64,000 nucleotides of DNA from Ruegeria sp. HKCCD8929 (GCF_013031405.1 NZ_WPZY01000001.1:310001-374000); one strand, 5' to 3'; counted from the first letter of the stretch, positions 35,776 to 45,143 are shown. Notes: generated from the sequence alone by a model not told the origin. Program-made: numbers and translations.

Positions 35776-37788
35776 TTACGCTGCTTCGGTGCTCAGATCT
35801 TTGAGGATGTCGCCAAGAATTTCTTCGCGTGATTTTTCTGGGCGCAATCCGGCCATCAGTTCGGCCCGCCGTTCCGGGTCCTGCTCGGTTGAGTGCGAAA
35901 TGCTCAGAAGTGTCTCTTTCTGTTCACGCATGAAATCAGCCAGTCCGGCGCGCACATTTTCCAGCACCGCGGCGATCTGGTTTTCTTCGATATCCTTGGT
36001 GATCGAGTTCGCTTCGGACGAAATCAGACGGGTGTAGTCCGCCGCATATGCCTCGAACCCCTTGCGCCGCTGCCACCAGCGCCGCCACCAGGTGCTTTGC
36101 AGGTCAAGCGCGATGGTGCGCCCGATGGCAAGCGGTGGCGGCACCCGGGGTACAATCGGGGCTTCGATGGTGAATTCGCCCAGATGGTTGCCCAGAAGCT
36201 TGTGATAGACGGATTCGACATCGGCAGCGGCGGCCTTGTAGAGCGCGCCGGCTTCCTTGCGCATGGTGCGGGCAAAGCTGAAATAGGCCGCTTTCTGAAG
36301 CGTCCGCAGGCCTGCCGGATCGTATTGCCAGGTGCCTTGCTCGCCATATTGTTCAAGATGCGCAATTAGCGAGTCCGTTGCGCGTTTGACAAAATTCTCT
36401 TCCGCACCCGCAAGGCGCTGCATGACCTTGTTGCGTAGCGAAGTCGTCAGTTCGCTGGCCTTGTTTTCGTATTCCGAGATGACGGTTGAGATTGCCTCTT
36501 CCGGCGACTGGCCCCCCAAATCCCGGACAACCTCTCCAGACCCGGACAGGGATTTTGCGACCGACGTCGCACGGATTTGGCTTGCGACGTTACGCGCGCG
36601 ATGGCGGACACGTTCAACGAGCCGCGCGCCGGGTCCCTCCGATATCCGTTGATTCACGGCCAGAAGCAGGTCCGGCATACCCGAGAGCGCCCAGATCTTG
36701 TCCAACGACGCACCGCCAGGATCAAAGCCAGCGGCAACGTAAAGCGTGTTGAGCGTCTTGCGCGATTCCTCGGTCATGATGTCGGGATTGCCGGTCAGGG
36801 CCGCTTCGGCCCAGATGGCGCTGCCGAACACGACTGTCGTGTCGCTGCCGATATTGTTCTGCTTCAGCGTTTCGGTGATCCGGTCGCGGATCTCGGGCAC
36901 TTGCTTAAGCGGGTCCGCAAGCTCGTCGATGCGGTTGACGAACAGGATGATCTGGCGGTTCTCGAATTGCGAGATGATCCGCATCAGCGCCATGTCCATC
37001 GTGGTCAGCGCCTGGCTCGCGGCCAGAACCACAACACAGACCTCCGATCCGCGCAGGCTGCGCAGGGTGATTTGTTCGCGCACCATGAAGGTATCGTTCA
37101 CGCCCGGCGTGTCGCAGAGTTTCAGCGCCACCGGGTATTGCGGAATGTCCAGAAACAGCTCGGCGGATTTGGTCACATCCGCAAAACGTCCTGTCTTGGG
37201 GTCGATATCGGGATCGTCCTCGTCGCCCAGGCACACGTAGCGCTGGACCAGTTCCTCATCAAAATAGTCGTACTGATGGTTCTGACCGAGGAGCAGGTCG
37301 AAATGCTTGCCCAAACGGTCCTCGGACTTCGCCTTCATCTCCGCGATCTGACGGCGGATATCCTCCATCTCATCATCGGCACCCGCACGATTGGCAAGTT
37401 CTCCCAGACGGCCGCCGCCTACCATAAGATTGTCCCATTCTTCCTGATCGAAGAAGGTAAACCGCGATTTAGTATCGCCGGGGGGACGGGTATTGATGTT
37501 GAGGGTGGTGACGACCGAGGTCCAGGGGTTCACATCCGAGGGAAGTAGGCCGGGGCGACCGGCCAGAATGTTCACCACCGAGGACTTCCCGGCCTTCACC
37601 TGACCGACCAGCGTGACGCTGGCGGTAAAGTTCTCCATGCGCGTCTTGAGCGTGGCAAGGCGCGCGGAAGAGCGCGCATCGGCCACTGCGGTCAACTGGT
37701 CGATCTGCGTGGTTAGCGCAGTCATGGCCGAGGTCATCGGCGCAAGCGCCTCGTTCCCGACCGACAGCAGATGGTCGTTGCGCGCCAT
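35776..37788 (-). CDS. dynamin-like GTPase, long GQxKAGKS type (pair B)
   Basis: Dynamin-family protein of 670 aa. G1 is GQVKAGKSS (62-70), followed by LPSDVNPWTSVVT (82-94), G3 DTPGVND (226-232) and G4 NRID (285-288). The same landmarks occur in the long GTPase of pair A, so the two are paralogues. The C-terminal half is helical with a tryptophan- and arginine-rich patch STWWRRWWQRRKG (about 585-600) that could insert into or bind a membrane. GGAGG precedes the ATG, and the gene starts 2 bases after the small unknown gene. The short partner starts 6 bases after its stop. Confidence 0.88.
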   Translation of the reverse strand: MARNDHLLSVGNEALAPMTSAMTALTTQIDQLTAVADARSSARLATLKTRMENFTASVTLVGQVKAGKSSVVNILAGRPGLLPSDVNPWTSVVTTLNINTRPPGDTKSRFTFFDQEEWDNLMVGGGRLGELANRAGADDEMEDIRRQIAEMKAKSEDRLGKHFDLLLGQNHQYDYFDEELVQRYVCLGDEDDPDIDPKTGRFADVTKSAELFLDIPQYPVALKLCDTPGVNDTFMVREQITLRSLRGSEVCVVVLAASQALTTMDMALMRIISQFENRQIILFVNRIDELADPLKQVPEIRDRITETLKQNNIGSDTTVVFGSAIWAEAALTGNPDIMTEESRKTLNTLYVAAGFDPGGASLDKIWALSGMPDLLLAVNQRISEGPGARLVERVRHRARNVASQIRATSVAKSLSGSGEVVRDLGGQSPEEAISTVISEYENKASELTTSLRNKVMQRLAGAEENFVKRATDSLIAHLEQYGEQGTWQYDPAGLRTLQKAAYFSFARTMRKEAGALYKAAAADVESVYHKLLGNHLGEFTIEAPIVPRVPPPLAIGRTIALDLQSTWWRRWWQRRKGFEAYAADYTRLISSEANSITKDIEENQIAAVLENVRAGLADFMREQKETLLSISHSTEQDPERRAELMAGLRPEKSREEILGDILKDLSTEAA

Positions 37789-37790
37789 AT

Positions 37791-38219
37791 TCAGCCTCCG
37801 GTTCCTGTCGCGACGCTAGCGACGTGGTGGTGGGTACTCCGACGTCCCACAGGCAGGCCCGAGGGGCCTTCGATCTGAGCGATCAGTTCCAGGACATCGC
37901 TCAGCATTTCGGCCTCGGTCTGCGGGTTGAATGCTTCGTCCTCGTGTGTGTCTGCCAGAACTTCGATGGATCGAAAGCGCTTGCCGTTTTCAAGACAGGC
38001 AACCCGGCGCCCGGTGGGGAAGCCGTCGGACTTTTTCCCAGGCAGCGGCATCTTTGCGTTGGCCAGAAGATAGTGCTCGCCCGAGTGAGTGTGCAGCGAG
38101 ACGCCAAAGCCCGTTTTTGGGTAGTGTCTGTCGAGTGTTTTCAGTTCGCCGATAAAGCTCTCCCTTGCGAGAAAGACATGTGCATGCTCCGGCGTAGCAT
38201 TTTGCAGAGTGGTGCTCAC
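37791..38219 (-). CDS. uncharacterised 142-aa protein, first gene of the GTPase cluster
   Basis: I do not recognise the family. The protein is soluble with no signal peptide. It reads like an alpha/beta domain (HVFLARESFIGELKTLD, FGVSLHTHSGEHYLLANA, RRVACLENGKRFRSIEV), followed by an acidic helix (EAEMLSDVLELIAQIE) and a flexible His/Ser/Gly tail. Start is a GTG with AAAGG 8 bases upstream. It is the promoter-proximal gene and overlaps nothing; the long GTPase follows after 2 bases, so cotranslation is likely. Confidence 0.75.
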   Translation of the reverse strand: MSTTLQNATPEHAHVFLARESFIGELKTLDRHYPKTGFGVSLHTHSGEHYLLANAKMPLPGKKSDGFPTGRRVACLENGKRFRSIEVLADTHEDEAFNPQTEAEMLSDVLELIAQIEGPSGLPVGRRSTHHHVASVATGTGG

Positions 38220-38937
38220 GTTAGAAACCTTTGAACTAGGAGTTGAGTTGAAACTGGCAACACCGCCCTCTCGGACGGAAAAGACTCATTAACTCCTACC
38301 CGAGTCAGCATTGCCCGGAAGGCGGTGTTTATTTGACCTGAATGAGTTATTTTGGCGTTCGAATTAAGGCTGAAATGTGTCTGCTGGGTGAATCTATTGA
38401 TCAACCATGAGGAGATCTCTTGCTTGTTCTAAGATGGTGCGGGGAGAGGTTTGTGCAGTCCCGTATCTGGTTTTAGAAGGCGCTTGGAAGATGGCTTTAG
38501 GGTGTCTGAGCATTCTATTACGAGTTGCAAGGTATCGTATTGATTTTTCTTAGAATTATGCTGCCTCTCATTTGCAGGCAGATAGTTTGAGACAAGCTGA
38601 GTTAAGTTAGTTGATTGCTAGGCCGTCACGGCACCTCGTTCGCATCAGCGCGCACTGAGTTTTTGATGTCTGAGGTGAGTAGCTGCCGAGATTTGGGTCG
38701 CGTGACTCAACTTTGACATTTCTGTAAGAATTGCGCCTTCAAAAATTCGAATTCATTTGTGGCACGCACGATTCCGGGGCGCGACAGGGCCCGCGGCATC
38801 GGACAAAACCCTGCAAAACGGATTTTTTGCGGCTGCTCCACCTGCGACTCGCCGCATGCCAGTGCCTCAACTCAAGGTGGTGCATCTGGGCCGTGTCCGC
38901 GCGACCGGAGCAGTTGAAGCAGATCTTCAGAGGATGG
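38220..38937. other. 718-base AT-rich intergenic region
   Basis: No convincing gene lies here; the short open frames have no ribosome sites or recognisable products. The part next to the GTPase cluster (38238-38329) holds nested inverted repeats, listed separately. The middle is AT-rich compared with both flanks. TTGACA occurs at 38713-38718 on the plus strand without a good -10. From 38750 onward the composition returns to GC-rich and I see nothing. The promoter of the twelve-gene unit should lie near 38330-38420 on the minus strand. Confidence 0.6.
38238..38329 (-). promoter_or_regulatory. candidate structured leader of the GTPase cluster
   Basis: AACACCGCC (38259-38267) pairs with GGCGGTGTT (38321-38329), GACTC (38283-38287) with GAGTC (38302-38306), and AGGAGTT (38238-38244) with AACTCCT (38291-38297). 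The last pairing crosses the first, so the RNA could form a pseudoknot or switch between two folds. It lies just upstream of the first gene. It does not match any riboswitch class I know by eye. Confidence 0.4.
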
Positions 38938-39552
38938 TCAGTCCGCCAGCGACACCCAAAGCACGCGCGCATCTTCCTTGCCGGTGGACACGCAGCCGTG
39001 CCCCATGCCGCTATCGTAGTATACTGAATCGCCTGCCTTCATCTTCAGGGGGCGGTAGTGTTCGGTGTAAAGCGTGACCTCGCCGCTGATCACATACATG
39101 AACTCCTCGCCGCGATGGCGTACCCAATTGTCGAACTCGGTCACGTCACGGGCCTTGATCGTGCTGATGTATGGCAGCATTCGCTTGCTCACCAGTTCGG
39201 TGCACAGCAGCTCGTGATCGTAAGTGCGGGTTTCCTGGTGCTCTCCTTCACCGGTGCGGGTGTAGTCCCGCCGTCCTGAGATGTCACTTTTGGCCGATTG
39301 AACAAAGAGTTGCGGGGTTTCCAGTTCCAGCGTCTGCATCAACCGCCGGATGATGTCGAAGCTGGGTTTGGTCTGGTTGTTCTCGATCTTTGAAAGAGTC
39401 GACCGGCCGATGGCTGCGGCCTTGGCGGCCTCTTCCAGTGTCAGCCCCTTTTCTTTGCGTGCATCACGAATCATGCGCCCTAGGATTTCCCCGTCCGGGG
39501 CTTCCATCGCCTCGCTGACGATCCCTGTTTCTTCTGTCTGAACCGGCTCCAT
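38938..39552 (-). CDS. XRE-family regulator with C-terminal cupin
   Basis: Regulator of 204 aa. A helix-turn-helix (about residues 24-80, GLTLEEAAKAAAIGRSTLSK) is followed by a cupin domain at about 130-204 (HRGEEFMYVISGEVTLY, KAGDSVYYDSGMGHGC). Such XRE-cupin proteins sense small metabolites and often control amino-acid or amine catabolism. It is divergent from lpdA, and two inverted repeats lie between them, so control of the glycine cleavage block is likely. AGGAG lies 10 bases upstream of the ATG. Confidence 0.9.
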   Translation of the reverse strand: MEPVQTEETGIVSEAMEAPDGEILGRMIRDARKEKGLTLEEAAKAAAIGRSTLSKIENNQTKPSFDIIRRLMQTLELETPQLFVQSAKSDISGRRDYTRTGEGEHQETRTYDHELLCTELVSKRMLPYISTIKARDVTEFDNWVRHRGEEFMYVISGEVTLYTEHYRPLKMKAGDSVYYDSGMGHGCVSTGKEDARVLWVSLAD

Positions 39553-39615
39553 CCGCGCATTTTCTCCTGTTTCTCGTGCAGCTTAGCTATGGTGCGTTAC
39601 TTAGTCAAAATTTCC

Positions 39616-39657
39616 CAACAATATCTTTTGTTGATTATAGGGAAAAAGTTTCCTATA
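39616..39657. promoter_or_regulatory. two inverted repeats between xre-cupin and lpdA
   Basis: CAACAA (39616-39621) and TTGTTG (39628-39633) form one inverted repeat. TATAGGGAAA and TTTCCTATA (39636-39657) form a second, near-perfect one; a further TTTCCC half-site is at 39611-39616. They lie in an AT-rich stretch between the divergent genes and are the best candidates for the regulator's binding sites. Confidence 0.5.
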
Positions 39658-39727
39658 GGAGGCGCAACGTCGCGTGTGACGGCATACATTCCTGTTTTGG
39701 AACACGTTTTTTTGGGGAGGGAAACCG

Positions 39728-41110
39728 ATGAGCGCTTACGATCTTATCGTGATCGGTGGCGGCCCGGGCGGCTATGTGGCTGCCACCCGTGCGGCGCAGC
39801 TGGGCCTGAAGGTGGCCTGCGTCGAAGGCCGCGGCGCACTGGGCGGTACATGTCTGAATGTTGGCTGCATCCCCTCCAAAGCCTTGCTGACCTCCTCGGC
39901 CAAATATGCCGAACTCTCCCATCTCTCCTCCCATGGCATTGCGGTCGAGGGGGCCAGCATCGATCTGGGCGCCATGATGGCGCGCAAGGACAAGATCGTG
40001 GGCGATCTGACCAAGGGCATCGCGTTCCTGTTCAAGAAGAACGGTGTCGACCTGATCGAGGGTTGGGCCAGCATTCCCGCTGCCGGTCAGGTGAAAGTGG
40101 GCGATGAGGTCCACGAGGCGAAACATATCCTGATCGCCACGGGGTCCGAGCCGACCCCGCTACCTGGGATCGAGATCGACGAGGCCGACGTGCTCAGCTC
40201 GACTGGTGCCTTGGTGCTGGACACGGTGCCTGAACATCTTGTGGTGGTTGGTGCGGGTGTGATTGGGCTGGAGCTGGGCCAGGTTTGGGCGCGGCTGGGT
40301 GCGAAAGTGACCGTGGTGGAATATCTCGACCGCACGCTGCCCGGGATTGATGGCGAGATCGCCAAGCTGGCGCAGCGGGCGCTCAGCAAGCGGGGGCTCA
40401 AGTTCCAGTTGGGCCGCGCGCTTAAGTCTGTTGATAAGGGCGAAAACAGTCTCACCCTGACCCTCGATCGCGTCGGCAAGAACAAGGAAGAGGTGATGGA
40501 GGCTGACAAGGTGCTGATCGCCATCGGCCGCCGTCCGATAATACGCGGGCTGGGTCTGGAGGCGCTCGGCGTGGCAGTGAACGCACGTGGGTTCATCGAG
40601 GTGGATGGCGCGTTCCAGACGTCGGTTCCCGGCATCTATGCCATCGGCGACTGCATTCCTGGCCCTATGCTGGCACACAAGGCCGAAGAAGATGGCGTGG
40701 CCTGTGTCGAGATGCTGGCCGGGCAGGGTGGCCATGTGGATTACAACACCGTGCCGGGCGTCGTCTACACCGACCCCGAGGTCGCCTCGGTCGGTCAGAC
40801 CGAAGAGGCGCTGAAGGAAGCCGGTGCAGACTACAGCGTCGGCAAGTTCGCTTTCATGGCTAACTCGCGCGCGCGTTCGACCGGAGAAACCGATGGTGCC
40901 GTCAAGGTGCTGGTCGGACCCGATGGTGCGATCCTGGGCGCCCATATCTGCGGTGCGCATGGTGGCGATCTGATTGCCGAGTTGGTGCTGGCGATGACCA
41001 AAGGCGCCAAGGTGGCCGAGGTCGCAGGCACCTGTCACGCGCATCCGGCGATGGGTGAGGCGGTCAAGGAGGCCTGCCTCGACGCCATGGGCCGTGCAAT
41101 TCACGCGTAA
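39728..41110 (+). CDS. lpdA: dihydrolipoyl dehydrogenase
   Basis: Flavoprotein of 460 aa that reoxidises dihydrolipoyl groups with NAD+. The FAD motif is [15 protein letters not shown] (7-21), the redox disulfide [15 protein letters not shown] (about 38-52), the NAD motif [15 protein letters not shown] and the C-terminal base [20 protein letters not shown] precedes the ATG. It is the first gene of the glycine cleavage block and so probably the dedicated L-protein of that system, distinct from the copies that serve 2-oxo acid dehydrogenases. Confidence 0.95.
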   Translation: MSAYDLIVIGGGPGGYVAATRAAQLGLKVACVEGRGALGGTCLNVGCIPSKALLTSSAKYAELSHLSSHGIAVEGASIDLGAMMARKDKIVGDLTKGIAFLFKKNGVDLIEGWASIPAAGQVKVGDEVHEAKHILIATGSEPTPLPGIEIDEADVLSSTGALVLDTVPEHLVVVGAGVIGLELGQVWARLGAKVTVVEYLDRTLPGIDGEIAKLAQRALSKRGLKFQLGRALKSVDKGENSLTLTLDRVGKNKEEVMEADKVLIAIGRRPIIRGLGLEALGVAVNARGFIEVDGAFQTSVPGIYAIGDCIPGPMLAHKAEEDGVACVEMLAGQGGHVDYNTVPGVVYTDPEVASVGQTEEALKEAGADYSVGKFAFMANSRARSTGETDGAVKVLVGPDGAILGAHICGAHGGDLIAELVLAMTKGAKVAEVAGTCHAHPAMGEAVKEACLDAMGRAIHA

Positions 41111-41124
41111 CCAGAGGGTAGCCA

Positions 41125-42069
41125 GTGACCATCCAGCTCCGCCCCCGCCACCCGGAAAAGGCCAAAAAGGCCGACAGCGTGATCCCGCGCAAACCGAAGT
41201 GGATTCGCAAGAAGAAGATTGAGAGCGCTGAATACTATGAAACCCGGCGCCTGATGCGGGATCATGATCTGGCCACCGTCTGCGAAGAGGCCGCGTGCCC
41301 CAATATCGGCGAATGCTGGTCCAAGCGTCACGCCACCATGATGATCATGGGCGAGATCTGCACTCGTGGCTGTTCCTTCTGCAACGTCGCTACCGGGCGG
41401 CCCGATGCTCTGGATGTGTTCGAGCCGGGCCGGGTTGCGGCAGCGGTGAAAAGGCTGGGCCTGCGCCACGTAGTGATCACGTCGGTGGATCGCGACGATC
41501 TGGCCGATGGCGGAGCTGAGCATATGGCCCAGACCATTCGCGCCGTGCGCCACCAAAACCCCGGTACCACCGTCGAGGTGCTGACGCCGGATTTCCTGGG
41601 CAAGGGCGGCGCGGCGAATGTTGTGTTCGAGGCCGCGCCGGATGTGTTCAACCACAATCTGGAAACGGTTCCGCACCTATACCCGACTGTCCGTCCCGGC
41701 GCGCGTTACTACGCCTCGCTGCGGTTGCTGGATGATGCCAAGCGCGTCAAGCCGGAGATCTTCACCAAGTCAGGCCTGATGGTCGGTCTGGGCGAGACCC
41801 TGAACGACGTGCGTCAGGTGATGGACGACCTGCGCGCCGCGAATGTCGATTTTCTGACCGTGGGACAGTATCTGCAGCCCACCCCGAAACATCACCCCAT
41901 CGACCGGTTCTGGTCACCGGAAGAGTTTGCCCAGTTGGAACAGATCGCGCGTTCCAAGGGCTTTCTGCACGTGTCAGCCACGCCGCTGACCCGTTCGTCG
42001 TTCCACGCGGACGAAGACTTTGCCGCCCTCAAGCAAGCCCGCCAACGGGCTATCGCCACCGGGGCATAA
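41125..42069 (+). CDS. lipA: lipoyl synthase
   Basis: Radical SAM enzyme of 314 aa that inserts two sulfurs into octanoyl-protein. The radical SAM cluster motif is CTRGCSFC (about 75-82) and the auxiliary cluster cysteines are in [12 protein letters not shown] (about 53-64). The start is a GTG behind AGAGGG, 14 bases after lpdA. A lipA in a gcv operon supplies lipoate for GcvH. No lipB is present in the window. Confidence 0.95.
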   Translation: MTIQLRPRHPEKAKKADSVIPRKPKWIRKKKIESAEYYETRRLMRDHDLATVCEEAACPNIGECWSKRHATMMIMGEICTRGCSFCNVATGRPDALDVFEPGRVAAAVKRLGLRHVVITSVDRDDLADGGAEHMAQTIRAVRHQNPGTTVEVLTPDFLGKGGAANVVFEAAPDVFNHNLETVPHLYPTVRPGARYYASLRLLDDAKRVKPEIFTKSGLMVGLGETLNDVRQVMDDLRAANVDFLTVGQYLQPTPKHHPIDRFWSPEEFAQLEQIARSKGFLHVSATPLTRSSFHADEDFAALKQARQRAIATGA

Positions 42070-42094
42070 ACCTAACGCTATTGGGAGGGAAACC

Positions 42095-43501
42095 ATGGAA
42101 GCGTTAAATTCAATCGTAGGGGCCATTAATGGCGTCGTGTGGGGGCCGCTGATGCTGGTTCTCATCCTCGGCGTCGGCTTCTTCCTGCAGGTGGGGCTGA
42201 AATTTATGCCGATCCTGCGCATCGGCACAGGCTTCAAGCTGTTGTTTGCAGGCCGTGAAGGCCAGGGCGACGGTCAGATCAGCCCGTTCAACGCGCTGAT
42301 GACTTCGCTGTCGGCGACCATCGGTACCGGCAACATCGCCGGTGTGGCCACTGCTGTCTTCCTGGGCGGTCCGGGCGCATTGTTCTGGATGTGGATGACC
42401 GCCCTGGTGGGCATGGCCACCAAATACGCCGAAGCTGTCTGTGCAGTGAAATACCGTGAGACCGACGAGTTGGGCAACTTTGTCGGCGGCCCGATGTACT
42501 ACATCAAGAACGGCCTCGGCACGAAATGGGCCTGGCTGGGTGTTGCCTTTGCCCTGTTCGGCGGCATCGCGGCCTTCGGTATTGGCAACGGTGTGCAGGC
42601 CAACGGTGTGGCACAGGTTTTGGATGAAAACTTCGGTGTGAATACATCTATTACAGGTATCGTGCTGATGGCGCTGACAGCAGCCGTCATTTTGGGTGGT
42701 ATCACTCGCATCGGCGCGGTGGCTGGTAAACTGGTTCCGGTCATGGCGATTGCCTATATTGTTGCAGGTCTGCTGGTCTTGTTGCTGAACATCGGCTCGA
42801 TTGGCGCTGCAATTGCCGACGTCTTCGCATATGCCTTCACGCCGTGGGCTGCAAAAGGTGGTGCCGCAGGCGCGGCCGTTTGGTTGGCGATCCGATTTGG
42901 CGTGGCGCGCGGTGTCTTCTCGAACGAAGCCGGTCTGGGTTCTGCCCCGATTGCTCACGCCGCAGCCGAGACCAAAGGTCCGGTCAACCAAGGTCTGATC
43001 GCGATGCTGGGGACGTTCATCGACACCATCATCGTCTGCTCGATCACCGGTTTGGCAATCATCTCTTCGGGTGCGCTGGACGCATCTGTAGAACTGTTCA
43101 ACCAGGACCCCGAACTTGGTGTTTCGGGTGCGGCTCTGACACGCCTTGCCTTTGAAACCACGCTGCCAAATGTCGGCGGACACCTGATCACGATTGCCCT
43201 GTCGATCTTTGCCTTCACCACCATTCTCGGTTGGTCGTTCTACGGTGAAAAATGCGTTGAATTTCTGTTCGGCGTCAAATCCCTGATCCCTTACCGCGTA
43301 CTTTGGATCGTTGCGATCTATTTTGGCGCAACAGCGGATCTGGGCGTGGTCTGGGATATCGCTGATACGCTGAACGCCATGATGGCCATCCCGAACCTGA
43401 TCGCACTGGCACTGCTGAGCCCGATCGTCTTCAAGCTGACGAAAGAGTTCTTCGCGAGCGGCGGTCAGTCGGAAGAGCCGGGCGGCAGCCCTGCCGAGTA
43501 A
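42095..43501 (+). CDS. sodium:alanine/glycine symporter, AGCS family
   Basis: Membrane transporter of 468 aa that imports alanine or glycine with sodium. About ten hydrophobic segments can be seen, and the signature region SATIGTGNIAGVATAVFLGG lies at about 75-95. FSNEAGLGSAPIAHAAA is also typical. I take the ATG at 42095, which has GGGAGG upstream; the longer frame overlaps lipA. Beside gcv genes, glycine is the likely substrate. A hairpin terminator follows its stop. Confidence 0.92.
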   Translation: MEALNSIVGAINGVVWGPLMLVLILGVGFFLQVGLKFMPILRIGTGFKLLFAGREGQGDGQISPFNALMTSLSATIGTGNIAGVATAVFLGGPGALFWMWMTALVGMATKYAEAVCAVKYRETDELGNFVGGPMYYIKNGLGTKWAWLGVAFALFGGIAAFGIGNGVQANGVAQVLDENFGVNTSITGIVLMALTAAVILGGITRIGAVAGKLVPVMAIAYIVAGLLVLLLNIGSIGAAIADVFAYAFTPWAAKGGAAGAAVWLAIRFGVARGVFSNEAGLGSAPIAHAAAETKGPVNQGLIAMLGTFIDTIIVCSITGLAIISSGALDASVELFNQDPELGVSGAALTRLAFETTLPNVGGHLITIALSIFAFTTILGWSFYGEKCVEFLFGVKSLIPYRVLWIVAIYFGATADLGVVWDIADTLNAMMAIPNLIALALLSPIVFKLTKEFFASGGQSEEPGGSPAE

Positions 43502-43520
43502 CCTTCGGCTCAAACGAACG

Positions 43521-43550
43521 AGGGGGGCCAACCTCGGCCCCCCTCTTCTG
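43521..43550 (+). terminator. hairpin after the symporter gene
   Basis: AGGGGGGCC (43521-43529) and GGCCCCCCT (43536-43544) form a 9-base GC stem with a 6-base loop, followed by CTTCTG. The U-tract is weak, so read-through into usp and gcvT is possible. Confidence 0.6.
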
Positions 43551-43584
43551 AAAACGAAAACTTTCTATCTCGAGGAGACGAGTG

Positions 43585-43998
43585 ATGGCCACGAAAATCC
43601 TGCTTCCGATTGATCACACGGATGACCGCTCGTGGAAAAAGGCCCTGCCGGTCGCGCTGGAACAGGCAAAATTCCAAGGTGCCGAGTTGCATGCGGTCTC
43701 GGTCATCCCCGAGATCATCAAACTGCCCAACCTGCCGGCCAACTATGGCGCCGGCGCCAAAGACCATGTGCGCAATGCTGTTGCCGCGATTCTAGCCAAT
43801 GGCAACGCCGCCGATGTGCCGGTTCACATCGAAGAGGGCAGCGTTTACCGCGAAATTCTGAAACTCGCCCACAAGGACGGATTTGACCTGATTGTCATGG
43901 CATCCGCCAAAGGCGACTTCCCCAATTACGAGATTGGCCCTAACCTCGCTCGTGTCGTGCGCAACGCGCATTGCACGGTCATGGTTGTCCGCGACTGA
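43585..43998 (+). CDS. universal stress protein, UspA family
   Basis: Small protein of 137 aa with the Usp fold: ILLPIDHTDDRSWKKALPVA at the start, and a C-terminal phosphate-binding segment (GPNLARVVRNAHCTVMVVRD). I start at the ATG at 43585, 7 bases after GAGGAG. It lies between the glycine symporter and gcvT and ends 29 bases before gcvT. Usp proteins often accompany transporters as regulatory partners. Confidence 0.9.
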   Translation: MATKILLPIDHTDDRSWKKALPVALEQAKFQGAELHAVSVIPEIIKLPNLPANYGAGAKDHVRNAVAAILANGNAADVPVHIEEGSVYREILKLAHKDGFDLIVMASAKGDFPNYEIGPNLARVVRNAHCTVMVVRD

Positions 43999-44027
43999 TC
44001 CGAACGCTCACGAGAAAGGCACTTGTC

Positions 44028-45125
44028 ATGACTGACGCGCCCAAACGCACCCCGCTCTACGACCTGCATGTCGAACTTGGTGGCAAGATGGTCGACTTCG
44101 CCGGCTGGGAAATGCCGGTGCAATATCCCATGGGCATCATGGGCGAACACAAGCAGTGCCGCGAAAAGGCCGCGCTGTTCGACGTGAGCCACATGGGTCA
44201 GGTGATCCTGAAAGGCGAGAATGTGGGCGAAAAGCTCGAAACGCTCTGCCCGCAGGCCTATGCGACCCTGAAAGAGGGCAAGGCGCGCTACGGCTTCTTC
44301 ACAAACGAAGATGGTGGCATCATGGACGACCTGATCGTGTCGAACGCCGGCGATCACTACTTCGTCGTGGTGAACGCTGCGCTGCGCCATCAGGACATCC
44401 CGCACATGGCCAGCAACCTTGAAGGCGTCGAAGTGGTCGAGATATTCGACCGCGCGCTGCTTGCTGTGCAGGGCCCCGCGGCTGAGAATGTGGTGGGTGA
44501 ACTGTGCCCCGCCGCCCGCGACCTGAAATTCATGGAGACCACCGTGGGCGAGATTTGCGGCGCCGACTGCCGCATCTCGCGTCTGGGCTATACCGGCGAG
44601 GACGGTTACGAAATCTCGATCCCCGAGGATAAGGCCGTCGAGGTCGCCCGCGCTTTCCTGGCGCATGACGATTGCGAACCGGCGGGCCTCGGCGCACGTG
44701 ACAGCCTGCGGCTTGAGGCGGGTCTGTGCCTCTATGGCAACGACATCGACCAGTCGACCTCGCCCATCGAGGCCTCGCTGAGCTGGGCCATCCAGAAACG
44801 TCGCAAGGAAGAGGGCGGTTTCCCGGGTGCCGCGCGCGTCCAAAAGGAACTTGCCGAAGGAGCGGCCAAGAAGCTCGTCGGCATCAAGCCCGAAGGCCGT
44901 GCCCCGGCGCGTCAGGGCGTCGAGATCCAGTGCGCCGAGGGCAACACCATCGGGGCCATCACCTCGGGCGGCTTTGGCCCCACCGTCGGCGGACCGGTCG
45001 CTATCGGCTATGTCTCGGCAGGCCACGGAGAGCCCGGCGAAAAGGTCAACCTCATCATTCGTGGCAAGGCGCAACCGGCCGAGATTGTTTCGCTGCCCTT
45101 CGTCACCCAGAACTACAAGCGTTAA
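44028..45125 (+). CDS. gcvT: glycine cleavage system aminomethyltransferase (T-protein)
   Basis: T-protein of 365 aa, which transfers the methylene carbon of glycine to tetrahydrofolate and releases ammonia. Segments LHVELGGKMVDFAGWEMPVQ, DVSHMGQV and SRLGYTGEDGYEIS are typical, and ARDSLRLEAGLCLYGND contains the folate-binding Asp region. The ATG at 44028 gives the usual N terminus. Followed after 18 bases by gcvH. Confidence 0.96.
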   Translation: MTDAPKRTPLYDLHVELGGKMVDFAGWEMPVQYPMGIMGEHKQCREKAALFDVSHMGQVILKGENVGEKLETLCPQAYATLKEGKARYGFFTNEDGGIMDDLIVSNAGDHYFVVVNAALRHQDIPHMASNLEGVEVVEIFDRALLAVQGPAAENVVGELCPAARDLKFMETTVGEICGADCRISRLGYTGEDGYEISIPEDKAVEVARAFLAHDDCEPAGLGARDSLRLEAGLCLYGNDIDQSTSPIEASLSWAIQKRRKEEGGFPGAARVQKELAEGAAKKLVGIKPEGRAPARQGVEIQCAEGNTIGAITSGGFGPTVGGPVAIGYVSAGHGEPGEKVNLIIRGKAQPAEIVSLPFVTQNYKR

Positions 45126-45143
45126 AGTCAGGAGAGAGAGAAC

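Noticed and set aside
38216..38404. 62-aa minus-strand open frame before the GTPase locus
   Set aside because: No ribosome site or recognisable sequence; it covers the structured leader instead.
39553..44027. glycine riboswitch upstream of the gcv genes
   Set aside because: Neither the lpdA leader nor the spacers before usp and gcvT show the tandem aptamer pattern that I could recognise.
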